NCBI RefSeq assembly: GCF_036373705.1
Contig: NC_089858.1
Location: 33,081,249 to 33,145,248 of the forward strand
Source: Amia ocellicauda
Taxonomy: Eukaryota > Chordata > Actinopteri > Amiiformes > Amiidae
Direction: 5' to 3'
DNA length: 64,000 nucleotides
In this document: positions 1 through 12,695 of the stretch, piece after piece
Position numbering within the stretch: the first letter of the stretch is position 1
Layout of the letters: each line of letters begins with the position of its first letter
The notes under the pieces: model-generated
Databases searched by the model: none
What the model was told of the DNA's origin: nothing
Seen by the model: the letters and a program-made list of their open reading frames with translations, nothing else
Position numbers and translations under genes: made by a program

Positions 1-880
1 GTGTGTTACTGTGTGTTATCGTAAATGTGTGTTACTGTGTTATTGTGTGTGTGTTACTGTGTGTTATCGTAAACGTGTGTTACTGTGTTATTGTGTGTGT
101 GACTGTTATTGTGAGTGTGTTACTGTGTGTTACTGTGAGTGTGTGTGTTACTGTGTGTTATTCCGAGTGTATGTGTGTCACTGTGTTACTATGTGTTATT
201 CCGAGTGTATGTGTGTCACTGTGTGTTACTATGTGTTATTCCGAGTGTATGTGTGTCACTGTGTGTTACTGTGCATTTTTGTGAGTGTATGTGTTACTGT
301 GTGTTATTGTGAGTGTGTTACAGTGAGTGTGCATGACTGTGTGTGTTTTTGTGAGTGTGTGTGACTGTTATCGTGAGTGAGTGTGTTACTGTGTTTTATT
401 CTGGGTGTAAGTGTGTTACTGTGTGTTACTGTGAGTGTGTGTGTTACTGTGTGTTATTCTGAGTGTATGTGTTATGTGTTATTGTGAGTGTGTGTGACTG
501 TGTTATGGTGAGTGAGTGTGTTACTGTGTGTTATTCAGTGTATGTGTGTTACTGTGTTTTATTCCGAGTGTATGTGTGTTACTGTGTTATTGTGAGTGTG
601 TGTGTGTGTGTTACTGTGTGTTATTCTGAGTGTATGTGTTATGTGTTATTGTGAGTGTGTGTGACTGTGTTATCCTGAGTGAGTGTGTTACTGTGTTTTA
701 TTCTGGGTGTAAGTGTGTTACTGTGTGTTACTGTGAGTGTGTGTGTTACTGTGTGTTATTCTGAGTGTATGTGTTGTGTTATTGTGAGTGTGTGTGACTG
801 TGTTATCGTGAGTGAGTGTGTTACTGTGTTTTATTCTGGGTGTAAGTGTGTTACTGTGGGTTACTGTGAGTGTTACTGTG
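1..880. repeat. GT-rich imperfect minisatellite
   Basis: A degenerate tandem array built from short modules such as TGTGTTACTGTGTGTTAT, TCCGAGTGTATGTGTGTC and TGTGAGTGTG, recurring with variable spacing until about 880. Several module strings repeat almost exactly, for example the segments around 440-530 and 740-830. Frames through it read only as Val/Cys/Tyr-rich simple sequence, so no coding role is inferred. The array begins at or before the window edge. Confidence 0.85.
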
Positions 881-1744
881 ACTCGTGCCCCTGTCTGGGT
901 ATTTTCCATGTCTCAGTGGACTTCCCTCGGTTCTTCCTTGCCTCCTGGATGAACCACTGATCTGCTGCAGTACTTTTCCATCCTGCCTCTCCTCCAGGTA
1001 TGTCTGTGTGCGCTGAGTGAGAATTCCTGGATTGTGTCAGTTTGTACACCAGCCCCCACCTAGTGCTCGACAGGTGAATACAGAGGTGATGATGTCACCA
1101 CACCCACAGTCACGAGCGGAGCGGCACTCTGTACAGACCACCCCCTTAGAGAGAGCGCACACTCTCACAAGCACTGTAGTGTTGCATTACTGAGAAGGAT
1201 AATAAGAATAATAATGAAGATAATGAAGATAATACAAATAATAATAATGGTTCACTGCAGGAAGGTCGTTATTGTGACTCTCTTCCTCAGCTGTTTTCTG
1301 TGTCACATGACCTGTCTCATGTTCTGGGAATTCTGATTCCATCAAGAATGTTTTACTGTACTGTGTGTGTGTGTATCTGAGAGTCAATCAAAGCAAAACT
1401 AACACACACCCTACAGCTGGGTCACATTCAAACAACTGATCTAAAAAAAACACCTCCCAATTAAAAACAATTAATGTTTTTAATTGAACATTAATCTCAA
1501 TCTCTCTGATAATACATCAAATACACACACACACTGACTCTCTCAGATTCACAAACACACACACACTCTGTCTCCGATACACACACACACACACACAGAC
1601 TCTCGGATACACACACCACTACTCACAGACTGTCAGACCTCCCCCCCCCCGCTGCTCAGTGCCCCAGTATTTTTCCTCAGCCAGGGCTCCTCCTCCAGGC
1701 CGTCCTGAGAGTTGAGTAATGCTCATTGTAGTCGGCCTCCTTCC
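881..1744. other. Non-coding stretch upstream of NEURL3-like gene
   Basis: No exon or recognisable mobile element was seen. It contains an (AAT/AAG)-rich patch near 1197-1250 and CA-rich tracts at 1520-1615. It probably includes the upstream promoter region of the following gene. Confidence 0.5.
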
Positions 1745-1746
1745 TC

Positions 1747-1752
1747 TATATA
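1747..1752 (+). promoter_or_regulatory. TATA-box candidate for NEURL3-like gene
   Basis: A TATATA hexamer lies in a CTCTATATACAT context about 108 bases before the proposed start codon. Transcription would then begin near 1775-1785 and give a short leader. The assignment depends on the exon-1 model at 1860-1884. Confidence 0.4.
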
Positions 1753-1859
1753 CATGTGTGTGTGTGGGTGACTGCTCAGAATGAACACACTCAACACACA
1801 GCCAGAGAGACAGAACCATCGTGGAGATCTGCTTCAGGAGAGAGAAAAGGTGTTCAGAG

Positions 1860-2428
1860 ATGAGGAGACACAGCAATGTTCATGGTAAGTGCTGACACCA
1901 AAATGCACAAATTATTATTATTATTATTATCATCATTATTATAATTTCTTGAGTTTTCTTTTGGCTGCAAATGTAGTGCAAAACAAGGGTGATTTAAATG
2001 TGTGTATCATTTATTGGGGAAACATTTTTCTCCCAATTGCGGTTATACCCTGTATGGAGTGAGCAGTGCATAAACTTAGTAATTTAACTTCTCAGTTTGT
2101 TGTAGACTGGTTCTGCTCCTTATTCATGCTCTGTCTTTTGCAGGGAGACCCTAGTGAGAGCTGAGAATATTACTAACATTCCAGAAACAAATTACACTTA
2201 TTTATTGATTGATTGATTTATTTGCTGAATTTATTATGCTCTGTCCGCACAATTTTCTCCACAAATGTTGTGGAGTTTTATTTGAGTTATTGGAGAGCTG
2301 TGTCATTGGTTTTCTCCTTGGAAACACACACACACACACACACAGTCTCACAAACATATATACTCATGCACACACACACAATCATTTAAAACACATTCTC
2401 ACAAACCTACACACTGATACTCTCACAC

Positions 2429-2464
<36 letters not shown>

Positions 2465-2925
2465 GTTTACAATGATTGCAAGCTGTGTTATTTGAATTGC
2501 ATGCAGAAGAGCAGTAGTGGGGCATACAGCAGCACAACACACTGACACACACACACATGTGCAGACAGACCAACCCACCAGAAACGGAGAAGGGAAAGCA
2601 GAAAGTAGGAGTCATCAAAAATATTAATTGATAAATAGAAAATGAAAGAAAAATAAGTAGACAAACTACAGTAATCATTTCACATGTACAGTTTGCACGA
2701 GTGCAAGAAAGAGAAAGAGGCTGGGAGGTGGATTTTCCACTATTGCTAATAGAGGGATTTCTTGTCAACACAGACTGCTTTCACTTTCGAACTCGGTATG
2801 AATGGAGGGGGCGTGTCTCTGTCTCGTGAGTGTGTAAATGTTTATGTATTCAGAAATGTGTTCTTCTAGGTTTGTGTGTGTGGCAGTGTCTGTGTGACAG
2901 TCTGTGTGAGTGTGTCGAGTGTGTA

Positions 2926-2965
<40 letters not shown>

Positions 2966-4625
2966 GTTTGTGTGCATTGTGTGTGTGTCTCCTGGGTCTG
3001 AGTCTTGTGACTGTTTGGTCTGTTTGGTCTCTGTATCCTATCGCTCTGATAAGCAGCTCTTATTTGACTCCTGCCTGATTTCCAGTAAATGGTGACAGAG
3101 CATTCAGAGCATTCATCCCTGACCAACTGTAACTTCTGTCAATTAGGTTCAAATTCGAAACTGGCTAAATTGGCACCAGCTTACACAAGTGTTGCCAAAG
3201 CGATTACAGACACAGTGTATTCAAATACAAAGTAAAAGTATTCAAGAGTTCAACAGCTCTAGAGGTTTGACAAGTGTGCAGTGATTGTACAGTGAGCACA
3301 GTGTTGCTGCTGGGGGCCAGGAGACATCTCTCTCTCACACTGCCTCTCCCTCTCTCTCTCCCTCAGACTCGCACCGGTGCAGCCACCGGTGCCTGGGCCC
3401 GCTGTTCTTCGACCCCAGTGTCCGGGGTGCCCGCATCACGCTGAGCGGAGGGTGCCGCCGGGCGCAGAGAGAGGGACACACCTTCCGGGACGGACTGGTG
3501 TTCACGAACCGGACGGTGCAGGTGCAAGAGCGGGTGCGTCTGTGCGTGGAGGGCAGCGAGTACAGGTGGCAAGGGGCCCTGCGTGTGGGGTTCACCACCC
3601 TGCACCCTGGCACCCTGGCTGAACCCCGCCTGCCCTCGCTGGCCTGCCCCGACCTGGAGGAGCATCCCGGCGTGTGGGCCGGGCCCGTGCCCGAGGAGTG
3701 CGTGTGGCCTGGCACGGAGCTGGAGTTCTGGGTGTCGCGGAAGGGGTGGCTGCAGTTCCAGGTGATCGGGGGCCCGAAGTATGTCCTGCTGCACGGCGTG
3801 GACATCAGTCGCCCCCTGTGGGGAGTGGTGGACCTGTACGGACAGACACGCATCCTGCAGATTCTAGGTAGGACACTGACCGCACTGCACTGCTGCACTG
3901 TACGAGCTGTTGGTTGTCACTGTGACTGATTGAGTCATTAACCCCACGTGTCCCAGGTTCGGTGAAGAAGACCTTGCTGGTGACCCAGAAGTCATGCCCT
4001 GCACCCCCACTCAATCCTCTGGCCCTGCAGCTCAACTTTGACTACAACCTGCACTCCCATGACGTGGACTATGAGCTGTCTGACGGTACGCACTCTCCCA
4101 CTAACCCCCTCACTTTAACCCACTGACACTCTCCCCCATACCCTGATATTCACTCTGCTGCTCCCGTCACTGTTAAATTCTCCGTCTCCCTCTCTGTGCT
4201 CCGTGTCTGTCTGTGTCTCTTACCTCTTGTCCCTCCGTGTCTGTCTCTGCCCCACTATACGTGCGCCCCTCTCATGGTGTCTCTGCCCCGCTGTGTGTGT
4301 CTCTCTCTGTCTCTGTGTCTGTCTCTGCACCGCGCTGTGTCTCTCTCTGTCTCTGCCCCGCTCTGCGTGCGCCCATCTCACAGTGTCTCTCCCTCTCTCT
4401 GCAGACGGCTCGGCCACCCACTCCTGCTCCACAGACGGAGACGAGGACTGCAGCGTGTGCTACAGCCGTGGCGCCACCATGCTGCTCTCCTGCGGGCACC
4501 AGTGCCTGTGTCTGAGCTGTGCCCAAAGGGTGAGATGGGAATTTGGATGCTGCCCCCTCTGCAGAGAGCCCATCACAAACATGATGAGCGTGGGACACAC
4601 GACACAGGGCCGGCAAGAGTCCTGA
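1860..4625 (+). CDS. neurl3: NEURL3-like Neuralized/RING E3 ubiquitin ligase, 4 exons
   Basis: Proposed exons are 1860-1884, 3367-3867, 3957-4085 and 4405-4625 (291 aa). All three introns are GT-AG and phase 1. Exon 2 encodes one Neuralized homology repeat (NHR, about residues 15-170), with landmarks FFDPSVRGARITLSGG, HTFRDGLVFTNRTV and LWGVVDLYGQT. Exon 4 encodes a C-terminal C3HC4 RING, seen as CSVCYSRGATMLLSCGHQC and ending in CCPLCREPI. One NHR plus one RING in under 300 residues is the NEURL3 (LINCR) layout. NEURL1 and NEURL1B have two NHRs, and NEURL2 has a SOCS box instead of a RING. The family uses the RING to transfer ubiquitin, with the NHR recognising substrate. The short first exon (MRRHSNVH then a GTAAGT donor, downstream of a TATA box) is chosen because its phase fits and no other start is obvious. 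Exons 2-4 are secure; exon 1 is tentative. Confidence 0.85.
2323..2461. repeat. CA microsatellites in NEURL3-like intron 1
   Basis: Two (CA)n tracts, about 2323-2344 and 2427-2461, are separated by degenerate CA-rich sequence. A (GT)n tract follows at 2929-2960 in the same intron. Confidence 0.85.
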
Positions 4626-4967
4626 CGCCAGGGGGGAGAGAGACAGAGCGCCAGAGGAAGAGGAGGAGGAGGCGGCGATGAAGGTGGAAGTGGTGGTGAA
4701 AAAGAAGGGACATTAATTGCTAGTGAAATATATGTTACATATTTTTTAAATGTATTATTTTTGTATTGTCTCTCTTGTCCGTGCCAGGCTGCATGTCAGA
4801 GGTGGGGGGGCACTGCACTCACAGGCTGGTCACCCCTCTCCTTGTGCTTACAGATACTCCCACCGTCAGAATTTTTTGAATACAATACAAATCTAAAAAA
4901 CACATAGAAGGTGGGGGCGTTAACGAGTAGATTTCCTAGAATGGGGCAAAATGCTGCTGAATTAAAT

Positions 4968-5690
4968 GAAGAGATTTATGGTTTTATTTGCAATGTACAT
5001 GTTTACAGTTAAAGTTGTAAACAGAGGGGGGTGAGGAAGGTCCAGCAGGAAACCCATCAGTGGGGACTCCGGGATTATCAACAATAACCATTAAGGCCCA
5101 CGCAGAGGTTTACAGTAACACAATAAAATATCCCTTATCTATATCAAAACAACTGGATCATTACCCAGTTTCACAAAGTCATAAAAAAACATACAAAGTG
5201 AATAGCTTTATTTTTTGACCTTCAGGGATTTACTGGTAAACTGGATAAAGTCCAGACTGTGTGTGTGTGTGGGGGGGGGGGGGTATGGGGGGTAAGCTGA
5301 CTAACCCTCCCCCTCACGCACTGATACTGTGAAAGAGCCCCCTCGCCCTTGAGGAGAGCTGTGGTCCACTGCCACCCCGTCCAGGGCTCCCGAGTGCTGT
5401 AACATAATAATGACAATAATAATCACAATGGCGTTTTTCAGTGTTGATCTCTGGTGCTCGAGGGTCACAACTATTTCTCATTGTCATCCCAGCTGAGCTC
5501 ATTTCATTAGTGATTTGAAATAATCTACTGAATCCCAGTGGGTGGGGTGCCGATGCCGATGTATATTTGTGTTGTATATAACATGATGTGTTGTATATAT
5601 TGTACAGTGTGAGATGTCTGCAGTGTGAATGAGAATACATTTATATTTTTACACAGAAATACCTGGGCTTTGCTTTCCTGCTTTGCACAA
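4968..5690. repeat. Duplicated block, part A1
   Basis: This stretch is closely similar to 21720-22110. The best-matching core is at 5094-5160, beginning AAGGCCCACGCAGAGG, which reappears at 21855-21920 almost unchanged. The flank ending AAATACCTGGGCTTTGC at 5657-5675 reappears at 22080-22097. A (G)n run at 5271-5283 lies inside. No coding potential was recognised. It is either the first part of a dispersed repeat family or one arm of a local duplication whose other parts are at 9789-10430 and 12378-12695. Confidence 0.75.
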
Positions 5691-5691
5691 C

Positions 5692-6078
5692 ACAGTATAA
5701 CACAGCACAGTATAACACAACACAGTATAACACAACACAGTATAGCACAGCACAGTATAACACAACACAGTATAGCACAGCACAGTATAACACAACACAG
5801 TATAACACAACACAGTATAGCACAGCACAGTATAACACAACACAGTATAACACAGCACAGTATAACACAACACAGTATAACACAACACAGTATAGCACAG
5901 CACAGTATAACACAACAGAGTATAGCACAGCACAGTATAACACAACACAGTATAACACAACACAGTATAACACAGCACAGTATAACACAACACAGTATAA
6001 CACAACAGAGTATAGCACAGCACAGTATAACACAACAGAGTATAGCACAGCACAGTATAACACAACAGAGTATAGCAC
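5692..6078. repeat. 15-bp minisatellite, about 25 units
   Basis: A tandem array of the unit CACAACACAGTATAA, with variants CACAGCACAGTATAA and CACAACAGAGTATAG. The period is exactly 15, so every frame stays open and long spurious reading frames appear on both strands (pentapeptides such as ITQHS or VLCCV). A short, decayed version of the same array is at 22115-22165. Confidence 0.95.
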
Positions 6079-7497
6079 ATTTCCAAAGAGCATTGGGACA
6101 GTGAAGCCAAATGCCCAACAGACCACACACTACAGCCTTTCACCAAATTCACCAGGCACACTGAATAATGTCTATATGGGTCATTCCCCCAAAACATGTA
6201 CCACTGGGGTTACACAAGTTAAAAGTAGAACAAGTCATTATCTATGATATTCTTGTGTTTTTTTATTTATTATTAAATGCCTTATCTAAAGACCTCTGTA
6301 TGAAAAAAGGCGATCAGCCAGCTACATTTTGTGCTGGTGTATCATGACGAGGGCACGGTCAGACTACAGCAGCCTGCTGATTTAATTAGGGGGTCAGGGT
6401 CCCCTAAATTCATTTCTGTAATACGTTCCACAGGATCTTTTTACCTGTTAAGTGGACACAGAAATTGAAGTCTTTATTTTCAAATAAAACAATATATTTA
6501 AAAGAGATGTTTCCAGTAACAATTATCACATTCATGTAGATACAATACATAAAATAAACACAGAGAAGAGTACAACCATTAAAATCTTATACTCAGTCAC
6601 ACACAAGTGGAGTGCAGGAGAGAGCAGGGAAATACATGACTAGCACACTCTAAAATAAAGGCTTTCTTTTGTGCGTTTCTTAAAAATACCCCATTTCTTC
6701 AACACCACCAGTCAAATATATGATTTTTCTATTTAAATATCTCATTTTAGATTCTCATAATTTCCCTCTCTCCTGCACTGCACCTCACACACACAAAAAC
6801 AGGGGTTTTATACCAAAGCAAAAAGCTGTTCCCAATTATTCAATTGCCAATCAATTAAAAGGTTTGCTAGTTAGAGCAGACTGGGGAGGGGAGTTCACCC
6901 AGGGAAATAACATTAAACACAAAAGACACCATGCAATAACCTAAAGTGAATACATATAAAACAAAACAAAAATGAAACTATGCAAACAAAGAACAAATCC
7001 CAATTATAACCCTGTTACACTAGTGGCATGTTTTTACATACCAACGGACCACACATGCTATAGCCTTTCAACAAATGAAAACACATAAAGCTACATTTCA
7101 ACCAGACCCGTTTTGTGATCAGTATTGTAAATCATATGACCTTATTTTGGCAAATATATACATAAATGCATATACCTTGCTAACTGAGAAATGTGGGCTT
7201 GTGTTAAAGGGCTTAAGGAGACAGCTTTGAAGTTCTGTGTTTCACGACAGGCCTGTGCTCACCTAAGCACGACAGATAACACGCCCATGCTGCAGACCCT
7301 CCCACTGCCACATGGGCTGCCATGCCCGTCTTCCACAGAGACCAGCACCACATTGCAATTGGAGATTTCTTTTGTGAAACTCAGACATTCAAAATACTTT
7401 ATATATTCCATAGACCAGAGCAACAAACCCAAATACAAACTACATGCTGCTAACAGAAGTGTTACCCAGCTTCTTCCTCAGTTTGATAACAAACAAT
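6079..7497. other. AT-rich intergenic stretch, nothing recognised
   Basis: No exon, RNA gene or transposon terminus could be identified. Reading frames are short and lack family motifs. Confidence 0.5.
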
Positions 7498-8055
7498 AAG
7501 AACATTAGAATATAAGAATATAAGAAAGTTTATAAGGGAGAGGAGGCAATTTGACCCATCATGCTCGTTTTATCATGATCCAAGGATCCTATCCAGTCTG
7601 TTTTTAAATGTTCCCAAATTTTCAGCTTCAACCCCATCGCTGGGGAGTTTGGTCAGATTGTGTCGCCTCTCTGTGTGAAGAAGTGTCTCCTGTTTTTGGT
7701 CTTGAATGCCTTGAAGCCCTTTTTCCACGTGTGTCCCCGGGTGCGTGTGTCCCTGCTGATCTAGAAAAGCTCCTCTGGTTTGATGTGGTTGATACCTTTC
7801 ATGATTTTGAAGACTTGAATCAAGTCCCCACATAGTCTCCTCTGTTCCAGGGTGAAAAGGTTCAGGTCCTCAGTCTCTCAGTAGGACATTCCCTTCAACC
7901 TGGAGTAAGTCTGGTTGCTCTCCTCTGAACTGCCTCTAGAGCAGCGATATCTTTCTTGAAGTGTGGAGCCCAGAACTGTCCACAGTATCCAGATGAGCTC
8001 TAACTAGTGCATTGTACAGTCTGAACATTACTGCCCTTGTTTTAAATTCTTATAA
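7498..8055 (-). mobile_element. CR1/Rex-like LINE, 5'-truncated 3' end
   Basis: On the minus strand a partial reading frame ends at 7573. It shows the style of a LINE reverse-transcriptase C-terminus, with ETLLHTERRHNLTKLPSD followed by TFKNRLDRILG. The 3' end at 7498-7535 is a short imperfect repeat of AGAATATA/ATAAGAA type followed by GTTTATAAGGGAGAGGAGG, as is usual for CR1-like LINEs that end in a microsatellite-like tail. The 5' side is cut near 8055. The clade assignment is from memory of similar tails in fish and reptile genomes. Confidence 0.6.
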
Positions 8056-9788
8056 AAGGTGACTTAAAACTAACTTAATGACACTTAAGTAATTCTACCT
8101 CAGAACCAAAACATGCTCAAGCCGTGTTTGGTCTTAAAAGAAAGAACATTAGCTACAACATCCATTGGACCATTTATATTTCACATACAATGCAACATTA
8201 TCATTTGGTAAGAGAATTATTCACACATCCTAATGGATCCTCCGATGACATGGGCATCAGACCAGCCTCACCGAAACTCCAAGAAATCTCTAAATTAACA
8301 TTACTATAAAAGAGCTTGTTTGGTATGAACTTTAAGGTCATGCTTTGAGGGACATGAAAATGTAATTGATAGAACTAAAACTTGACAATGTAGAGAGTTA
8401 GAAACTCTCATTTGAACCATTTTCACATTCCTCAAAGCCATCACACCCCCAATACACATTCTGTAGGAATCAAGGGAGAGGAATGACAAAGACTGCTTCG
8501 ATTCGAATTTCAATTTTATTACCCCAAACCTGGCCAATCAGAAGCTCAGAAGGAAAGACATCAGAATCTCTTTGTCTAAAATGTATGAAAACCAAAATGT
8601 AAAACTAGCAATTGGGAGTGGAACAACCTGGGAGAAGAAACCAAGGAGACAAAATCCAGGAGGACTGAACAGAACCAGAACCAGAACTTCTCCACCAAAA
8701 ACCTGAAAGCTTTGCAACCATCCTTAAGTCGAAGCAGTCTGCCAGCCCTCCCCGCTATCGGACGTCTGCATAACTGAATCTCAGTAAACCACACAGGTAG
8801 TATATTTCGTGTACTAGTCAATAATTAGGTAAATCACAATGACATAAACCCTAGTTGTGTATGGGATCTGAATTGTAGGAACGGCTAGCGTAATCATAAT
8901 ACTTGTTTGTTATTTTACATGTTTGTACCTCAAGTCAAGTATTAGTAAAGTATTGTGGTAACTTGTGTATCTTGTTTTCAGTGGATTTGACCGCTGTGGG
9001 TTATATGTGTGGCGGGTCCCTAGATAATAGGACTTAATTCAGCAATTATTATATCTTCTGATATTTGATACAAGATAAAAATGGAAACTCCAGTGTAAAG
9101 TCCTAGGCCAATCCAAAGTACTTACTAATAAAACAATAACAGTAATGATAAATCAACACAATTTATCCATTGCAGCATTTTCGATGTATCTTATCAGATC
9201 AGCATCCTTTCATTTCATTAAACTATTTACAGTACTATAAACTGAAGAGCATACACAGTCTTTGTCAAACTATTGAAATATAATATGTATGTAAGGCAAA
9301 CTAGATGTATACACAGGTTACTGCCTACAGGAAAGTAAATTCACAATTATATTATTGTATATTATCCTAAGTTAAATCACTTTTATCTCAGGTTGAGTTT
9401 GGCAGGCTCCCAGCCTATCAATCAAACTTTACTTGTTCTTGTATAATTAATACAAAATATGAAAATATAAATAAACCATTAGGCATGAGAGCGGCAGAAC
9501 AGAAAAATACCTGCGATGGAGAAATGGTGCCCACACTGAAGCCAGGGGTCTGGGGGCCACCTAGGCTCCCACTGGGGTCCAGGGGACCTGTTGCTATTTC
9601 ATGAGTGTTTCGATCAATACAATGATACAAAATAAACAGTGAACAATGTCAATATCATCCCCCTACAATGTCCTAAAGGCACGACCGTTTTGCATTTCCT
9701 AAGGGTCTGATTTTGGGGCGATTTTGTGTATTACTCATATTTATGAACTGCAATCTTTACCTGTGTTTAATTTATCTTTCAGCTAATT
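8056..9788. other. Intergenic stretch, nothing recognised
   Basis: No exon or clear mobile-element terminus was seen. Short reading frames show no known motif. If the block at 21.7-23.2 kb is a collapsed copy of 5.0-12.7 kb, this segment is one of the parts missing from it. Confidence 0.5.
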
Positions 9789-9793
9789 CTCTG

Positions 9794-9842
<49 letters not shown>

Positions 9843-10430
9843 TCTGCCTCTTTTCTGATGTTTCTTCCTTTCTCTCAACTCAGCAACAGAAAATATGCAT
9901 CAATAAGCACAACCCCAGGACAATATAATCTCCACAACTACAACTGATGTACACCCTGGGGGGCCAGTAAACAGTCATACAGATTCAGTCTTTAATAAAG
10001 AAAAGAAAATGTATCCGAGTGAAAGCTAATTCAATATCGTCTGAGTTTTCAAATGGAAGCATGTTAATAATGGGTAGAAGGTCATCTCTCATTAACCCCC
10101 ACGAGTTCGGCAAACTCTTCATATTTTCATGACAGTAAATGTGCAGATAATCTATTGAACTATTGAAAAAGGGTGCGTTCACATCACTCTTGTGTTCATT
10201 CAGAGATAAATGACTCTTGCACCCTTGGTTCAGCTCTACTCCACTAGAGGTTGTTGGAATTTGCCCCTTAATCAAGTTCGTAATTATTACTGACGGGGAC
10301 AACAGACAAATTAATAACTAATCAAATGTTTTGTTGTTTCCTTGTTTGATTGTAGTCGTTATCTGTGTCAGTTCAGTAATAAGGTTCTGTTATTTCTGTC
10401 AGTATGTAGTTGCTCTGGATTTAATGGTGA
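9789..10430. repeat. Duplicated block, part A2
   Basis: This stretch is closely similar to 22180-22812. Shared landmarks include ATACAGATTCAGTC (9978 and 22316), CTCTTGCACCCTTGGTTCAG (10213 and 22593) and TTTTGTTGTTTCCTTGTTTG (10329 and 22711). It begins with a (CT)n tract at 9797-9839 that is reduced to a few CT steps in the other copy. Similarity stops near 10430 within GGATTTAATGG. Confidence 0.8.
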
Positions 10431-11280
10431 ATTCAAACAGCTCATCTCATCTGATTGCACGTATAGACAGAAAGATGTGTTCACCGTTTACATGACTGAC
10501 TTTCATAGATACTTTCAGGGGTGTCATGCAGCTAAATGTTTTGAGGGGTACAGCCGGAAAACAAATTAAGGCTGCTACAAATGGTTGTTATTTAATGCTT
10601 TTAACTACATCTAGACGGTATCCCAAGTTATTTTAATGTAAGTTTAATGTACTGCTCTACAAACTTATTCAATAGTATTGCTCTGCTGTTTTTATTGTAT
10701 TCTAGCCACTGGTATTTCTGATACAGTTACTGTTAAAACATCTTCGCTTGGATCCAACAAAGTGTAAGGGTCGGCATCTATCACTAGTGGAGGGGGACCC
10801 TTTCTTATATATTCATCTCTTGTCAGTTGATCTTCTGACACAATTAAACTATATCTGATTGAAAAAAGTCCTTAAAAATATGGTGCATCCTGTATTGTAC
10901 AAACTATAAAAACAATTTGGTAAATAAATGTGATTGCAACTGAGCTTGTAGTCCCACTTGAAAGTACTAGTAAAGCATGTATTTGATTTTGTATTTTAAC
11001 TATTTTTATTTTAACTGTGTCACCCTAAACAGTGATCACTCGTAACAACACCTCCTGCCTATCTGAACTTCACTGGTGTTGGAGATAATTATATCACAAC
11101 TAGCTTCAGGGGAGACTTCAGTCACAGGTGCTTTTCAAAAAACATGAATATGCTGCCCTGCATCCTTTCTCAACATAAAGGGTCTAAAACAAACAACAAT
11201 AATAATTAATAATAATCACATCTACATGTATTTCTGCATCTCCACACTGTTGCAGATCACATTGTACTAATTGCTAATGT
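10431..11280. other. AT-rich intergenic stretch, nothing recognised
   Basis: No exon or known repeat could be supported. It lies between two parts of the duplicated block and is absent from the 21.7-23.2 kb copy. Confidence 0.45.
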
Positions 11281-11630
11281 ACAGTCCCTCCAGATGTATT
11301 GATACCCGGTGCGATGTAACAAAAAGTTGGTTTTAGCAAAAAAAAGGGTGTTTTCATGCAAATATAAAACACTAAGATGATCACAGTGAGAAACATGTTG
11401 GTCCAAAGTTGATTGGATTTGAATGTTTAGGGTATGAATAATTTTCAACCTCGTTCTTTAACAAATATACTGTACAAATATGTCTTGTTAAATCCACTAG
11501 TGAATGTCTGAAAATAGTACTTTTGTCATAAATATATGAAACAAATAGCCTTCTGGATGCACACTTGTATTTATGTCGCTAAAACCCACTAGTGGGCTAG
11601 GAAGGATGTGAATAATACTGGAGGTGTAAA
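11281..11630. mobile_element. Possible MITE with short inverted ends
   Basis: The left end reads CAGTCCCTCCAGATGTATTG. The right end, on the opposite strand, reads TTACACCTCCAGTATTATTC. The CCTCCAG core and the following TATT are shared, which suggests degenerate terminal inverted repeats of a DNA element about 350 bp long. No coding remains and no clear target duplication were found. Confidence 0.3.
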
Positions 11631-12377
11631 CACACCTTTAGATACACACGTTGACACTGCCCTATAAAACAATGGGACGAGAGATAAAACAACAACGCCT
11701 ATATTGTAAGCACATTAAATACAATTTGTAATTTCTTGTTAAAAAAAAACAACTTAATTTGAACAAAACAAAGACTGCACAATATATAGGCCTATGCTTC
11801 AAACTGCTAACTACAAGATACATTACATTGCCTAATCAAAGGGATTTCTGAAGAATCTGTTGTAATAATGAAAGTGTTGCTCAGTGTGTGACAGCGAATG
11901 TGCAGTCTCAACACAACAGCAACTGAAAAACTGGCCGAGCCAGGTACACACTCGGTGACGCGCACGCGCTGATAAAGGGGCTGTCGCTCATCTGCACACT
12001 GAAGTGGCGAGGGATCATCTAAGGCAGGGGTTTTCAATCCGGTCCTGGAGTACCCCCTACCCTGCTGTTTTTTAACTCATCAGCGCTCCATCGGCCCTTA
12101 CCTTTATAAAACAGGTGATTACACTTCTACATTATGACCTTGAGTTGAATTTTATCTATATGTCCCACCTGTAGGCTACATCTCTGCCGAAGGTTACAGT
12201 GTAAGCAGATTGTCGCTGGATGTCCTGGTGTAACTACAGTGATTGATGGTGTTGCAGTGATTGACTGGAAATACACCTGGGTTTCTAAGCGACTGCAGGC
12301 TTGTTTCTGGTTTTAATGACTGAAAGAAGTGTTGCATTGGATTTGTGGTGGATTTCTGAGAGGGGTGCCCTCTCATT
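11631..12377. other. Intergenic, with a hAT-like terminus near 12020
   Basis: Most of the stretch shows nothing identifiable. At 12027-12068 the string GGGGTTTTCAATCCGGTCCT, followed by GGAGTACCCC, resembles the ends of non-autonomous hAT elements common in fish. A matching opposite end was not found, so this is probably a fragment. Confidence 0.3.
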
Positions 12378-12695
12378 TCAAAGTGTTGGGATTGGGTGAT
12401 TATTTTTTCCACCCAAGCGTATGGTCCAGGATATACCGATTGAGGAGGAAGTGCAGGTGAATGGGTTTGAGAAGGGACGCCCACCACATCAAGAACAGCT
12501 CTGGCATCGCCCTGCATCCCTGACACTGGCCGGCAGATCATTCCACAGCCAAGTGCCCTGGAACTGAACGCTCTGCCTCCTGCATATTTTTTAACACATT
12601 TTAGGGGCTACCAGGTGTCCAGCGTCCTGAGACTGAGGAGTTGGACCAGATGTGCACGGGGCTATGAGCTCACTTATTGAAAATAAAAAATATGT
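12378..12695. repeat. Duplicated block, part A3
   Basis: This stretch is about 95% identical by eye to 22848-23182. Shared strings include CAAAGTGTTGGGATTGGGTG, ATCATTCCACAGCCAAGTGC and TTGAAAATAAAAAATATG. The sequence is unique-looking, with no open frame on either strand that matches a known family. In the second copy it follows part A2 directly, while here it lies about 1.95 kb further on. Confidence 0.8.

Noticed and set aside
3335-3898. Minus-strand frame of 187 codons opposite the Neuralized exon
   Set aside because: The plus strand carries a recognisable NHR with in-phase splice sites; the antisense frame is a GC-rich shadow.
5525-6197. Reading frames of 160-200 codons on both strands
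   Set aside because: They are products of the 15-bp minisatellite; the peptides are simple pentamer repeats with no biological signature.
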